64,000 nucleotides of DNA from Sporosarcina sp. FSL K6-2383 (GCF_038618305.1 NZ_CP152017.1:124001-188000), one strand, 5' to 3'; shown: positions 52,927-61,336, counted from the stretch's first letter. The notes: generated from the sequence alone by a model not told the origin. Numbers and translations: made by a program.

Positions 52927-53066
52927 GTGCTTCGCCTACCTTCTTACACAATTTCATTTGCCTACAGTATATCATACTGACGCTAGACTGTGCTTCCTTG
53001 AAAAAATCCAGATAAAAGCAAAAGCGACTGAGCGTCCGCTGTAGCGGTCCACACCAGTCGCCTTAT

Positions 53067-53702
53067 TCACTCAGTCACCGGCTCTTCTTTTGTCGGAGCT
53101 GAGAAAACATTCTTGAAGGTTGTCTTCATCTGATACCACAGCCAATCAAATACTTTATCGATTTCCTCGCTTGTTCCCGTCACTACCGCTGTTGACGCCA
53201 TATATTTAGAGCCGTGAATGACTGTAACATTGCCTTCTACCTGACCTTCAATACGCAATTCGCCGTTTTTCACAACAATATTCCCTTTCACCGTTTCACC
53301 TTCCGGCACCAGCACCGTTTGCCCTTCGACAATTAAATTCGGTTGCTTCGTCACTGAAAATTGCTGGTCGTTGCCATAGCTTGAAAAAAGTGATGCACTC
53401 ATAAGAATAACGAACATAGCAGCAGCCGCCAAAAACGGATGCCTGCGCAGTAAGCGTTGAAAGCCTGCTTGAGACTTCTCCTTCGGAAGACGAGCCATGA
53501 CTCCATTCACAAAGTTAGCCGGTGCTTGTATTTGGACAGCACTCCCTATAAAAGCAATAGACTCCGTTAGCCCATTCATCATTTCCTTACATTGCCCACA
53601 GCTATCCAGATGCTGTTTCAACTCCCGTTCTTCATCGCGGCTTATATCACCGTCTAAATACGCGTGCATATAATGAACGATGTGTTCCGGACACGTATTC
53701 AT
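53067..53702 (-). CDS. rsiW: Anti-sigma-W factor RsiW
   Basis: The 211-aa protein has an N-terminal zinc-binding anti-sigma domain (CPEHIVHYMHAYLDGDIS, HLDSCGQCKEMM, the HxxxCxxC motif), one membrane helix (about residues 85-110) and an extracytoplasmic part resembling polymer-forming bactofilin-like repeats (VVKNGELRIEGQVEGNVTVIHG). Regulated proteolysis at the membrane helix releases SigW. AGGAGGG precedes the ATG, which lies 11 bp from the sigW stop, so both genes are coexpressed. Confidence 0.93.
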   Translation of the reverse strand: MNTCPEHIVHYMHAYLDGDISRDEERELKQHLDSCGQCKEMMNGLTESIAFIGSAVQIQAPANFVNGVMARLPKEKSQAGFQRLLRRHPFLAAAAMFVILMSASLFSSYGNDQQFSVTKQPNLIVEGQTVLVPEGETVKGNIVVKNGELRIEGQVEGNVTVIHGSKYMASTAVVTGTSEEIDKVFDWLWYQMKTTFKNVFSAPTKEEPVTE

Positions 53703-53713
53703 ACTTTTCCCTC

Positions 53714-54277
53714 CTACATATTGCTCATCTGCTTGCGCAGTGCTTCCCGGCCTCGATGGACACGGGTTTTGACAGTTCCTAATGGCAATTTCAAAATATC
53801 ACTAATTTCCTGCAAGGGTAACTCCTCGATATACCTTAAAATAATGACTGAACGGTATTTATCAGGTAGTCGACCGATTTCATAATGAATCCGTTCCTGC
53901 ATTTCCATCTTTTCGACTTGCTCTTCCGGCAATTCATCGGGTGCGGCAATTCGTGAGTACATATTCAAACCTTCTGTACCTGGCACTTCTGCATCAAGAT
54001 AATAATCCGGTTTCTTTTTACGGATTCGATCGATGCATAAATTGGTCGCAATCCGAAACAGCCACGTTGAAAATTTCCGGTTTTGATCGTAAGTATGGAT
54101 ATTTGTGTAGGCACGAACAAACGCTTCTTGAGCGATATCCTCCGCCTCCTGCACGTTGCCAAGCATCCTATAACACACTTGATATAAGCGATGCTGAAAT
54201 AGGGTCACAATTTCCTCAAAAGCATCCTGGCGCCCCTTCAGGACTTCATTCACTCGTCTATTGACCAAATCATCCAA
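53714..54277 (-). CDS. sigW: ECF sigma factor SigW
   Basis: The 187-aa protein has sigma region 2 (CYRMLGNVQEAEDIAQEAFVRAYTNI, FSTWLFRIATNLCIDRIRKKKPDYY) and region 4 (LPDKYRSVIILRYIEELPLQEISDIL, LPLGTVKTRVHRGREAL). The length equals that of Bacillus subtilis SigW. It directs the response to envelope stress such as antibiotics. The start is TTG, with GGAGG 11 bases upstream. A SigW-type promoter lies before it, so the gene is autoregulated. Confidence 0.95.
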   Translation of the reverse strand: MDDLVNRRVNEVLKGRQDAFEEIVTLFQHRLYQVCYRMLGNVQEAEDIAQEAFVRAYTNIHTYDQNRKFSTWLFRIATNLCIDRIRKKKPDYYLDAEVPGTEGLNMYSRIAAPDELPEEQVEKMEMQERIHYEIGRLPDKYRSVIILRYIEELPLQEISDILKLPLGTVKTRVHRGREALRKQMSNM

Positions 54278-54314
54278 TGTGCATTCATCCTCCGCTCTAT
54301 GCGGCTGTCTCTTC

Positions 54315-54343
54315 TATACGTATGAAGGTGTCGACAGGTTTCA
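54315..54343 (-). promoter_or_regulatory. SigW-type autoregulatory promoter
   Basis: On the minus strand TGAAAC (54338-54343) and CGTATA (54315-54320) are separated by 17 bp. This matches the SigW consensus (TGAAAC-N16/17-CGTA) and lies about 40 bp before sigW. Confidence 0.85.
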
Positions 54344-54499
54344 TTTTTTAAAAAAATTAATTATACTGCGGCATAATAGCTTCTAAGCCTAGAATCATTT
54401 GCAGCAGGAACTTCACTCGAATTAGTTTTATTTTAACAGAGATGATAGAGATTTGCCTCTCTATTCCTAGAATTTTTTAATAAGCAAAAGAAAATTAAA

Positions 54500-54532
54500 A
54501 ATGCCGAGAAGAAATAAATTTCTCCCCGACAC
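54500..54532 (-). terminator. Terminator of the arginase gene
   Basis: GTCGGGGAGAAA and TTTCTTCTCGGC pair with minor mismatches around TTTA, and the minus strand continues with ATTTTT. It lies just past the rocF stop. Confidence 0.75.
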
Positions 54533-54540
54533 TTCTATAA

Positions 54541-55446
54541 TTACAGTAACTTTTCTCCAAATAATGAACCCATTAAACCAACTGCAACATCTGCTGTTTT
54601 ATTTTTTTCATCTAAAATCGGATTTACTTCCACAAATTCAGCTGAAGTAACCAGTCCAGAGTCCTCTAACATTTCCATCGCCAGATGACTTTCTCTATAG
54701 CTAATACCGCCCGGTACTGGCGTTCCAACGCCCGGCGTATATAGTGGGTCGAGTCCATCCAGATCGAGTGACAAGTGCACGCCATCTACATTACGTGAAC
54801 GTAAATAAGCAATTGCGTCCTTCATCACAGCTGTCATACCATCACGGTCAATTTCATGCATGGTATATACTTTAATGCCTTGCTCTTTAATCAATTCTCG
54901 TTCACCCGGATCCACAGAGCGGGCGCCGATAATAATTACATTCTCTGGCTTCACTTTTTGCTTCTTGCTGTATAAATTCACAAGATCCTCATGTCCTAAA
55001 CCGATACTTGCAGCCAGCGGCATACCATGAATATTCCCTGATGGCGATGTTTCTGCCGTATTCAAATCAGCATGCGCATCGTACCAAATGACTCCTAGAT
55101 TACTGTATTTATCTGAAAGACCTGCCAGCGTTCCAATCGCTATGCTATGATCCCCACCTAGCACGAGAGGGAATTTGCCCGCTTCGACAACAGCAGCCAC
55201 TTTCACCGCAAGTGCTGTATTCGCTTGAATCACTTCATCTAAATTTTTAAGCGTTGATTCGATATGTTCTTTATGCTCAGAAGCTCCAACTGGGATATCC
55301 CCTTCATCCGTTACCTGATGACCAATCGCTTCGATTCTCCCGACGGCACCTGCATAACGAATGGCACTCGGCCCCATATCTACCCCGCGACGACTTTGTC
55401 CAAAATCAAGTGGAACTCCAATAATCGAAATGTCTAGCTGCTTCAT
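54541..55446 (-). CDS. rocF: Arginase
   Basis: The 301-aa enzyme has the ureohydrolase motifs GGDHSIAIGT, WYDAHADLNTAETSPSGNIHGMPLA and HLSLDLDGLDPLYTPGVGTPVPGG, which hold the Mn-binding Asp and His residues. The hallmark NTAETSPSGNIHG favours arginase over agmatinase. It hydrolyses arginine to ornithine and urea. GGGGAGG precedes the ATG. It is upstream of sigW on the same strand, with a terminator between. Confidence 0.95.
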   Translation of the reverse strand: MKQLDISIIGVPLDFGQSRRGVDMGPSAIRYAGAVGRIEAIGHQVTDEGDIPVGASEHKEHIESTLKNLDEVIQANTALAVKVAAVVEAGKFPLVLGGDHSIAIGTLAGLSDKYSNLGVIWYDAHADLNTAETSPSGNIHGMPLAASIGLGHEDLVNLYSKKQKVKPENVIIIGARSVDPGERELIKEQGIKVYTMHEIDRDGMTAVMKDAIAYLRSRNVDGVHLSLDLDGLDPLYTPGVGTPVPGGISYRESHLAMEMLEDSGLVTSAEFVEVNPILDEKNKTADVAVGLMGSLFGEKLL

Positions 55447-55644
55447 ATCAAACTACCTCCCCATTACAATAACTCTATTGTAAGTCTATAAGAGGCTTTG
55501 ACTCAACTCGACAAGTATCTGAATATTTATTCGTCTTTCAGCTATTTTTTGATAAAATAAAAAACCCAATTCAGATATGAAAAGGGTTCAGTCGTACTTA
55601 TTGTAATAAACATGGTTAGGTAAGGTAAAACTAAAAACAGAAAA

Positions 55645-55719
55645 TGGCTGGGGTAGCTGGATTCGAACCAACGAATGACGGAGTCAAAGTCCGTTGCCTT
55701 ACCGCTTGGCTATACCCCA
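55645..55719 (-). tRNA. tRNA-Gln (TTG)
   Basis: The minus strand gives a 75-nt cloverleaf with acceptor TGGGGTA/TACCCCA, D-arm AGCCAAGCGGTAAGGC, anticodon TTG in the loop of ACGGACTTTGACTCCGT, T-arm GGTTCGAATCC, and an encoded CCA end. It is the last tRNA in the transcript direction. Confidence 0.95.
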
Positions 55720-55722
55720 AGA

Positions 55723-55905
55723 TTAAAATTGCGATAAGCTTCGCATTACTGCGTCAGCTTCAATCGTTCAGTCAGTCACGTACTTGAGTACGCTCGCTTG
55801 CACAGGATGTGCTGACTTCGACTTTGCGACAGGATGTCGCGACCTTTGTCGAAGTTCCTTAAAAACTCAATTGCTTCCTTGTTCTGCTTGCTCCTCCCAA
55901 TTTTA
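55723..55905. repeat. tRNA-spacer repeat, copy A
   Basis: This 183-bp spacer is bounded by TTAAAATTG and CAATTTTAA. It shares with copies B and C the segments GCGATAAGC, ACTGCGTCA and CACGTACTT-AGTACGCT. It has an extra internal segment with CGACTTTG/CAAAGGTCG arms that the other copies lack. Confidence 0.75.
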
Positions 55906-55944
55906 ACGGGATTGGCATAAGTTTTCAATTACATTTAAAATAAA

Positions 55945-56029
55945 TGGTGGTGGGGGACGGATTCGAACCGCCGAACCCGGAGGGAGCGGATTTACAGTCC
56001 GCCGCGTTTAGCCACTTCGCTACCCCACC
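55945..56029 (-). tRNA. tRNA-Tyr (GTA)
   Basis: The minus strand gives an 85-nt type II tRNA with acceptor GGTGGGG/CCCCACC, anticodon GTA in GCGGACTGTAAATCCGC, a long variable arm, T-arm GGTTCGAATCC, and an encoded CCA end. Confidence 0.95.
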
Positions 56030-56032
56030 AAG

Positions 56033-56155
56033 TTAAAATTGTGATAAGCTGCGCAATTCTGCGTCAACTTCACTCGTGCGCTCAGTCACGTACTTATGTA
56101 CGCTCCTTCGCTTTCTCGATTGTTTCCTTGCCTTGCTTGCTTCTCCCAATTTTAA
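56033..56155. repeat. tRNA-spacer repeat, copy B
   Basis: This 123-bp spacer runs from TTAAAATTG to CAATTTTAA. It contains TCACGTACTTATGTACGCT, an imperfect small hairpin shared with the other copies, and TTGCTTCTCCCAATTTTAA at the end. Confidence 0.75.
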
Positions 56156-56194
56156 CGGAAGAGTAGATAAGCATTAATACTATTTTTAAAAAAA

Positions 56195-56269
56195 TGGTGA
56201 CCCCTACGGGATTCGAACCCGTGTTACCGCCGTGAAAGGGCGGTGTCTTAACCGCTTGACCAAGGGGCC
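56195..56269 (-). tRNA. tRNA-Glu (TTC)
   Basis: The minus strand gives a 75-nt cloverleaf with acceptor GGCCCCT/AGGGGTC (one G-T pair), anticodon TTC in ACCGCCCTTTCACGGCGGT, T-arm GGTTCGAATCC, and an encoded CCA end. Confidence 0.95.
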
Positions 56270-56273
56270 TCTG

Positions 56274-56367
56274 TTAAAAATTGCGATAAGCGGCGCATTA
56301 CTGCGTCAACTTCACTCGCTCTGTCAGTCACGTACTTAAGTACGCTACTTGCTTCTCCCAATTTTAA
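56274..56367. repeat. tRNA-spacer repeat, copy C
   Basis: This 94-bp spacer is the shortest copy. It shares GCGATAAGC, ACTGCGTCAACTTCACTCG, GTCACGTACTTAAGTACGCT and the ending CTCCCAATTTTAA with copies A and B. Confidence 0.75.
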
Positions 56368-56399
56368 AGGAGATATGTAAGCGAAACAAAAAGTCGCTC

Positions 56400-56475
56400 T
56401 GGAGCTTCCAACCGGATTCGAACCGGTGACCTCTTCCTTACCATGGAAGCACTCTACCTACTGAGCTATGGAAGC
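56400..56475 (-). tRNA. tRNA-Thr (GGT)
   Basis: The minus strand gives a 76-nt cloverleaf with acceptor GCTTCCA/TGGAAGC, D-arm AGCTCAGTAGGTAGAGT, anticodon GGT in CTTCCATGGTAAGGAAG, T-arm GGTTCGAATCC, and an encoded CCA end. Confidence 0.95.
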
Positions 56476-56479
56476 AATA

Positions 56480-56554
56480 TGGCTCCGCAGGTAGGACTCG
56501 AACCTACGACCGATCGGTTAACAGCCGATTGCTCTACCACTGAGCTACTGCGGA
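56480..56554 (-). tRNA. tRNA-Asn (GTT)
   Basis: The minus strand gives a 75-nt cloverleaf with acceptor TCCGCAG/CTGCGGA, anticodon GTT in ATCGGCTGTTAACCGAT, T-arm GGTTCGAGTCC, and an encoded CCA end. It is first in the transcript; the gap to tRNA-Thr is only four bases. Confidence 0.95.
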
Positions 56555-56741
56555 ATAATAACTACTTTTGCGTGCATGTCCTTCATGACAAATTTCATTA
56601 TAGCAAGAATAAATTCTTTTTCAAGGTTTTTCTTAAAAAAGTTTATTCGCGACAGCAACTTTTACATAGTATCACATCTTTTGCATATTAGTCAAATCTG
56701 TTTCATAACTTACAATAGATTGTGCACAAGGGGGACAACAT

Positions 56742-57404
56742 ATGCGTAACAAATTTTTTATGGTTTTCGTCGCTTGCCTTGGACTATCCTTACTTCTCCC
56801 CCCGTTGCCTGAGCAGGCATCATTGACAAGCGTTTTCCGCCTGACAGACGAGCCTGCCGTTATTACTCGAGGGACAAGCGGATCCGTATTGACCGTCAAT
56901 ATTTCATTCGGCGATGTTGAAGTGGAACAATGGATTCAACAATTAGATAAGCCGTATCCACTGTTATTTGTCGATATAGATTGGGCTAAACGATTCCCAG
57001 AAACTATTCGACTCATCCATGAAAAAAATATCCCTGTTGGACTTCTTGGCAATCAGGGCAATGCTTACGAGCAAAACACATCGCTATTCCCTCAGCAGCT
57101 TGAGCAATTTGAAACTCTTTTCGAGGTGAGACCACTTTGGTTCCGCACTGTGGATGAAGTATTTCCTCAGTCCCTCCACACACAACTCTGGGAAGCAGAA
57201 ATAAATGCACTTGGCTCTTCCATCGTTTGGCATGGCGGCGATTCTCCACCCATTGTAGAAGGAGAAATCATTTCCATTCCCCATCATCGCGGCGATCATA
57301 TCGTACTGACTGAACTAAAAAAAGTGTATAAAGGTCGGACATTTACAACTATCGAGGATATGTTATTCAAAACAACAGTGAAAACGAAGAAAATACCGAA
57401 CTAA
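56742..57404 (+). CDS. PdaB-position protein with degenerate deacetylase fold
   Basis: The 220-aa protein has a signal peptide (about residues 1-27). A region that aligns by pattern with polysaccharide deacetylases (NodB fold) shows VLTVNISFGDVEVEQWIQQL, then YPLLFVDIDWAKRFPETIRLIHEKNIPVGLLGNQG. In active enzymes the first strand carries TFDDG and the next region ends with a His-x3-His-like site; here the metal ligands are missing. It occupies the place that pdaB, a sporulation gene, holds in Bacillus (beyond kbaA). It may be a non-catalytic relative. The homology is inference. The ribosome-binding site (AAGGGGGAC) lies well before the ATG. Confidence 0.55.
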   Translation: MRNKFFMVFVACLGLSLLLPPLPEQASLTSVFRLTDEPAVITRGTSGSVLTVNISFGDVEVEQWIQQLDKPYPLLFVDIDWAKRFPETIRLIHEKNIPVGLLGNQGNAYEQNTSLFPQQLEQFETLFEVRPLWFRTVDEVFPQSLHTQLWEAEINALGSSIVWHGGDSPPIVEGEIISIPHHRGDHIVLTELKKVYKGRTFTTIEDMLFKTTVKTKKIPN

Positions 57405-57486
57405 CAAACAGCGCAGTCGCCATATTGGCAACTGCGCTGTTTATCTGCATTCAGCAGACAAATCCTCCGGAGAATGTCACAGATTT

Positions 57487-58155
57487 TTAGTTCGCTTTAG
57501 CTGTTTTCCGTGCTTTTCTACGTTCCTCCAGCTTGATCTTATCTTCATCTGACTGCCTATTATACTTCGGCAACAGCAACAACTGATAAGCATTCACCGC
57601 CAGTAACGGGAATAGTAAAATTGTCACCCACGTATCGATATTGCCCGAGCGCACCATCAATGCCGGCAGCCATTCAAGCGTCGTCACAACAATCATGAAA
57701 AACAACGCTGAAATAAGCGTATGTTTTTTTGTCCATTTCGCCTTGAAATAAGCTGTAATAGCTGACACACCTACTAGCGATATCAGCAAACCAATATACA
57801 AAAACGTCCGTCCCGTATCATCAGAAGTTAAACGGAAGCGGAAAAATATGAGGTCAAACAAAACGACTGCTATGATCAATAACTGAACCCAATTCCAAAG
57901 CGTCAACGTTTTAAACATATTGACACCGAATTGGTGAATTGTTAAATAAGCAAAGAAGCCCATTTGAGCAACAACACTCATTGTAAACCCAAGAAACACC
58001 ATCCACAGCAGAGCGCCAGTGAATTGCCAGTACTCACCATCAGTTAAATATTGCGAAAAGAATTCCCATCGGACAATTAGTCCCATGACTGCTGTCACAA
58101 TTCCACCGATCATTAATGCATTAAAAAAGAATTTTACCCAATTTCGTATAGTCAC
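57487..58155 (-). CDS. kbaA: KinB-signalling pathway activation protein KbaA
   Basis: The approximately 222-aa protein has six hydrophobic helices and a basic C-terminus (EDKIKLEERRKARKTAK). It matches the KbaA family in order and motif, including WNWVQLLIIAVVLFDLIFFRFRL. KbaA is a membrane protein needed for the KinB branch of the sporulation phosphorelay. GTG at 58155 has GGAGG nine bases upstream; the longer frame starts with TTG and has no site. It lies beside gerD and mrp/salA as in Bacillus. Confidence 0.88.
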   Translation of the reverse strand: MTIRNWVKFFFNALMIGGIVTAVMGLIVRWEFFSQYLTDGEYWQFTGALLWMVFLGFTMSVVAQMGFFAYLTIHQFGVNMFKTLTLWNWVQLLIIAVVLFDLIFFRFRLTSDDTGRTFLYIGLLISLVGVSAITAYFKAKWTKKHTLISALFFMIVVTTLEWLPALMVRSGNIDTWVTILLFPLLAVNAYQLLLLPKYNRQSDEDKIKLEERRKARKTAKAN

Positions 58156-58299
58156 GACAATAATCCTCCGTTTGTTTAGTGCTCTCAATAGTGTAACAAC
58201 GTTTCGACAAAAAATCTATTTACTTACACGCTTCATGCATATTCCACGTCATATTGTGAACAATAAATGAAAATGCTTGTGGAAGGGAATAGGTTTTCC

Positions 58300-58923
58300 A
58301 TGAAAAAAAAGTGTTTTCATTTACTGTTACTCGTTTTTCTTTTAACCGGATGCGGGGTACAACAATCCGGTCCCACATACGACGAATTAAAAAAGATGAT
58401 GACGGACACGTTGCAAACGGAGGATGGCAAAAAAGCCATTAAACAAATGCTTGCAGACCCCGAATTCAAAGAGCTTCTTATTTTGAATCAACCTGAGGTG
58501 AAAAAATCTATCGAAGACACATTATTATCAAAGAAAGGAGAAGAGTTTTGGAAAAAGACATTTGAAGATCCTAAGTTCACGGAAACCATTGCAAAAAGCA
58601 TGAAGGAACAGCAACAAGAAATTATGAAGTTACTGATGGATGATTCTTCCTTCCAAAAAGAAATGGAAGAATTTTTTGGACAACCTGATATGCAAAAACA
58701 ATTGGAAACGGTTATGCAGTCTGGAAATATGAAAAAGCATTTGGAAAAGGTTGTTGGAGAAACAATCAATAGTCCACTTTTACAAACAAAATGGCAGGAA
58801 CTTATTTTAAAAGCAGGCGAGGTCAAACCAGCGGAAGGTAATGGGGGAGGAGGAGACTCAAAAGGTCAAGAATCTTCGTCAGGTGGAAGCGGGAGTAGTG
58901 GTGGAGGCGGAGGAGGCAAATAG
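58300..58923 (+). CDS. gerD: Spore germination lipoprotein GerD
   Basis: The approximately 207-aa protein has a signal peptide with lipobox LLTGC (Cys near residue 18), a helical GerD domain (QTEDGKKAIKQMLADPEFKELLIL, FWKKTFEDPKFTETIAKSMKEQQQEIMKLLMDDSSFQKEMEEFF) and a Gly/Ser-rich tail. GerD clusters nutrient receptors in the spore inner membrane and speeds germination. ATG at 58300 follows AAGGGAATAGG. It sits divergently from kbaA. Expression by SigG is expected; no clean box was identified. Confidence 0.92.
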   Translation: MKKKCFHLLLLVFLLTGCGVQQSGPTYDELKKMMTDTLQTEDGKKAIKQMLADPEFKELLILNQPEVKKSIEDTLLSKKGEEFWKKTFEDPKFTETIAKSMKEQQQEIMKLLMDDSSFQKEMEEFFGQPDMQKQLETVMQSGNMKKHLEKVVGETINSPLLQTKWQELILKAGEVKPAEGNGGGGDSKGQESSSGGSGSSGGGGGGK

Positions 58924-58942
58924 CCCACTCCGCTTCACCAGC

Positions 58943-60004
58943 TTATGATTTTGTTGTTTTATTAACAATATTTTCTGCAATACCTGTGTAAATCTGTCCA
59001 ATTGGATGATCTCCTGCATAAACTGACGGAGCAAAATCCTCATCATTCCAATCCGGTTGTCCGAGCGGAATCTGACCCAGTAGCTCAGTACGGAGTTCTT
59101 CAGCCAGTTTCACACCGCCACCTTGACCGAAGACGAATTCGCGTTCACCAGACGTTTTTGATTCGAACCAAGACATATTTTCAATAACACCCAGTAATTC
59201 ATGATCCGTTTGAAGTGCCATCGCCCCTGCACGTGCCGCTACAAACGCAGCTGTTGGATGTGGAGTCGTCACGACAATCTCCTTAGACATCGGAATCATT
59301 TGATGGATATCAAGTGCAACGTCCCCTGTTCCTGGCGGGAGGTCAAGTAGAAGATAGTCTAAATCTCCCCATTCCACGTCACGGAAAAACTGGTCGAGTG
59401 CTTTTCCAAGCATCGGGCCACGCCAAACAACTGGCGCGTTATCTTCGACGAAAAAGCCCATTGAAATCACTTTAACGCCTAGACGTTCAACAGGTATAAT
59501 CCGGTCACCACGAACGACTGGTAAATCCGTTACACCCATCATATCCGGCACACTGAAGCCATAAATATCTGCATCGATGAGTCCAACTTTTTTACCAAGA
59601 CGCGCAAGTGCCACCGCTAGGTTAACTGACACCGTCGATTTCCCAACGCCGCCTTTACCGGACGCAATGGATATAAAATCGACACTACTCAGCGGAGATA
59701 AAAAATCCTGAGCTTCTGCTTCCGTTGCAGTCCCACGGAATTGCTCCAACGTTTCTCTCGGTAATTCCTCAAAACGGATACCGACAGAACCTGCTCCAGC
59801 ACCCTTCAATAACTCAACAACCTTCATCTGCAACGGCATTTGTTCAGCTGTATTTACTTTCGCAATTGCCACCTTGACACTTACGTGATTCTTTTCTGGC
59901 TTGATGGACACTTCAGTAATTCCCTGTGTCTCCTCAAGCGTTTTATGTAAAAACGGATCCTTCAACTGACCTAACAATTCACGTACCGTTTGCTCATTAA
60001 TCAA
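58943..60004 (-). CDS. Mrp/NBP35-family Fe-S carrier ATPase (SalA/ApbC)
   Basis: The approximately 353-aa protein has an N-terminal MIP18/DUF59-like domain (residues 1-95: LLGQLKDPFLHKTLEETQGITEV) and a ParA-type ATPase with P-loop SGKGGVGKSTVSVNLA, followed by GLIDADIYGFSVPDMMG and DLPPGTGDVALDIHQ. In Bacillus this locus holds SalA, which controls scoC; Mrp proteins also carry Fe-S clusters. No CxxC cluster ligand was noticed near the C-terminus, fitting a SalA-like role. TTG at 60004 has AAGGAG eight bases upstream; the GTG at 60013 sits on that site. Confidence 0.87.
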   Translation of the reverse strand: MINEQTVRELLGQLKDPFLHKTLEETQGITEVSIKPEKNHVSVKVAIAKVNTAEQMPLQMKVVELLKGAGAGSVGIRFEELPRETLEQFRGTATEAEAQDFLSPLSSVDFISIASGKGGVGKSTVSVNLAVALARLGKKVGLIDADIYGFSVPDMMGVTDLPVVRGDRIIPVERLGVKVISMGFFVEDNAPVVWRGPMLGKALDQFFRDVEWGDLDYLLLDLPPGTGDVALDIHQMIPMSKEIVVTTPHPTAAFVAARAGAMALQTDHELLGVIENMSWFESKTSGEREFVFGQGGGVKLAEELRTELLGQIPLGQPDWNDEDFAPSVYAGDHPIGQIYTGIAENIVNKTTKS

Positions 60005-60080
60005 TGTCGACACTCCTTGGAGGTTTATTCATTCACCTCCAAGTATACCATAACAACTTATTGACAAAGTGAGTAAATGC

Positions 60081-60794
60081 TCATTTTTCTTCCACCTGAT
60101 GAAATTCAATAATCCCCTGTAAAATAGCGTCAGCAACTTTTTTTTGATAGGCCGGATCTACCAATAAGCCCCGTTCCTCTGGGTTGGATAAAAAACCTGT
60201 TTCCACAAGTACAGACGGCATTGGTACTTTTTTCAACAAATAAACTCTCTCAATTGCCATCGCTTCACGTTCCGTATTTTTTAAATTCCCACGGAAAGAT
60301 TCCTGTATCGATTTCGCAAGCTGTTCACCACCTGGATTTCCTTCAGGATGATAAAAAACTTGTGACCCTCGCCATTTTTCCTGCGGAATTGAATTGACAT
60401 GCACACTGATAAACATATCAGGATTTTCATCAATTGCGATGTTTTCCCTAAGTTTTAAATCAGCCACCTTCCGCTCACGCGTCGAATTAAACTTTTCCTC
60501 TGGGGCATGTTCAGCCAATGCGTCGCCGCCTTTCAGCCGAGTCATAACCACTGTTGCACCCTTCTTTTCAAGTCGTTTTTTCAGCTCGTGCGCAATACTC
60601 AACGTAATATCACGCTCCACTACATCGCCTGCTGAAGCCCCGCCATCCAATCCTCCATGACCTGGGTCCACAACAATCTTTACACCACCCAAATCCTCCG
60701 GCATGAAAAAGCTTCGATCTGATGCCTTTACACCATAGAGGACGACTCCTAACGAACAGACAAAAAGTAAACCAATGATAAACCATCGCTTCAT
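60081..60794 (-). CDS. cwlD: N-acetylmuramoyl-L-alanine amidase CwlD
   Basis: The approximately 237-aa enzyme has an N-terminal signal anchor (residues 4-24), then an amidase_3 domain with VVDPGHGGLDGGASAG (zinc His), SVHVNSIPQEKWRGSQVFYHP and PSVLVETGFLSNPEERGLL (catalytic Glu). CwlD makes muramic delta-lactam in the spore cortex together with PdaA, needed for germination. ATG at 60794 has AAGGCGGTG five to six bases upstream. It is next to mrp/salA, as in Bacillus. Confidence 0.93.
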   Translation of the reverse strand: MKRWFIIGLLFVCSLGVVLYGVKASDRSFFMPEDLGGVKIVVDPGHGGLDGGASAGDVVERDITLSIAHELKKRLEKKGATVVMTRLKGGDALAEHAPEEKFNSTRERKVADLKLRENIAIDENPDMFISVHVNSIPQEKWRGSQVFYHPEGNPGGEQLAKSIQESFRGNLKNTEREAMAIERVYLLKKVPMPSVLVETGFLSNPEERGLLVDPAYQKKVADAILQGIIEFHQVEEK

Positions 60795-60860
60795 AGGGAC
60801 ACCGCCTTTTTCCTTCACTATACGCAGCGTCCTTGAAAGATATGTCCTATTTTCGAATCA

Positions 60861-60888
60861 AAAAAAGAACCCCGAAAGGTCCTTGAAA
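60861..60888 (-). terminator. Terminator of the rhodanese gene
   Basis: On the minus strand AAGGACC pairs with GGTTCTT (one G-T pair) around TTTCGG, followed by TTTTTT. It lies between the rhodanese stop and cwlD. Confidence 0.75.
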
Positions 60889-60895
60889 TTGTCTA

Positions 60896-61192
60896 TTATT
60901 CAGTGGCGCCTTCCCACGCCAGCATGCCGCCGACCATATTTGTAACATCATAGCCTTCCGCATCCAGAAATTCAGAAGCACGCCCACTGCGCCCACCAGA
61001 ACGGCAAATCAGAATATATGGCTTCGCTTTGTCCAACTCGTCCAGACGCTCTACTACTTCCCCTAAAGGAATATGAATTGCACCCGGAATCATCCCTTGT
61101 GCCACTTCATCTAGCTCGCGCACATCCACTAAATTCAGTTCCTGCCCCTGCTCTAGTAATTGTTGTAACTCAGTCGTCGTCATTTCTTTCAT
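60896..61192 (-). CDS. Rhodanese-like domain protein
   Basis: The 98-aa protein is a single rhodanese domain: NLVDVRELDEVAQGMIPGAIHIPLGEVVERLDEL, then the catalytic Cys in YILICRSGGRSGRASEFLDAEGYDVTNMVGGMLAW. It can transfer sulfane sulfur to acceptors such as cyanide or thiols; the physiological acceptor is unknown. GGAGG precedes the ATG. It is monocistronic. Confidence 0.9.
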   Translation of the reverse strand: MKEMTTTELQQLLEQGQELNLVDVRELDEVAQGMIPGAIHIPLGEVVERLDELDKAKPYILICRSGGRSGRASEFLDAEGYDVTNMVGGMLAWEGATE

Positions 61193-61336
61193 TATCTAAC
61201 GCCTCCAAACTTTTTCTTATCCCCCACTTTACCATAGACGCCCCTTTTCTACGACAAAACGAAACCCGATTAGGCGATACCTACACGCTTTGCTATACTA
61301 ACGAGATAAGACTCTTTCAAGGAGGCGAACACGAGC

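Noticed and set aside
56685..56720. SigG-type promoter before the pdaB-position gene
   Set aside because: TGCATA-N16-CATAACT is suggestive but the spacer is short and the -10 imperfect.
58200..58300. SigG promoter before gerD
   Set aside because: TGCATA is present, but no acceptable CATACTA-like -10 lies 17-18 bp downstream. Expected from biology, not visible enough to annotate.
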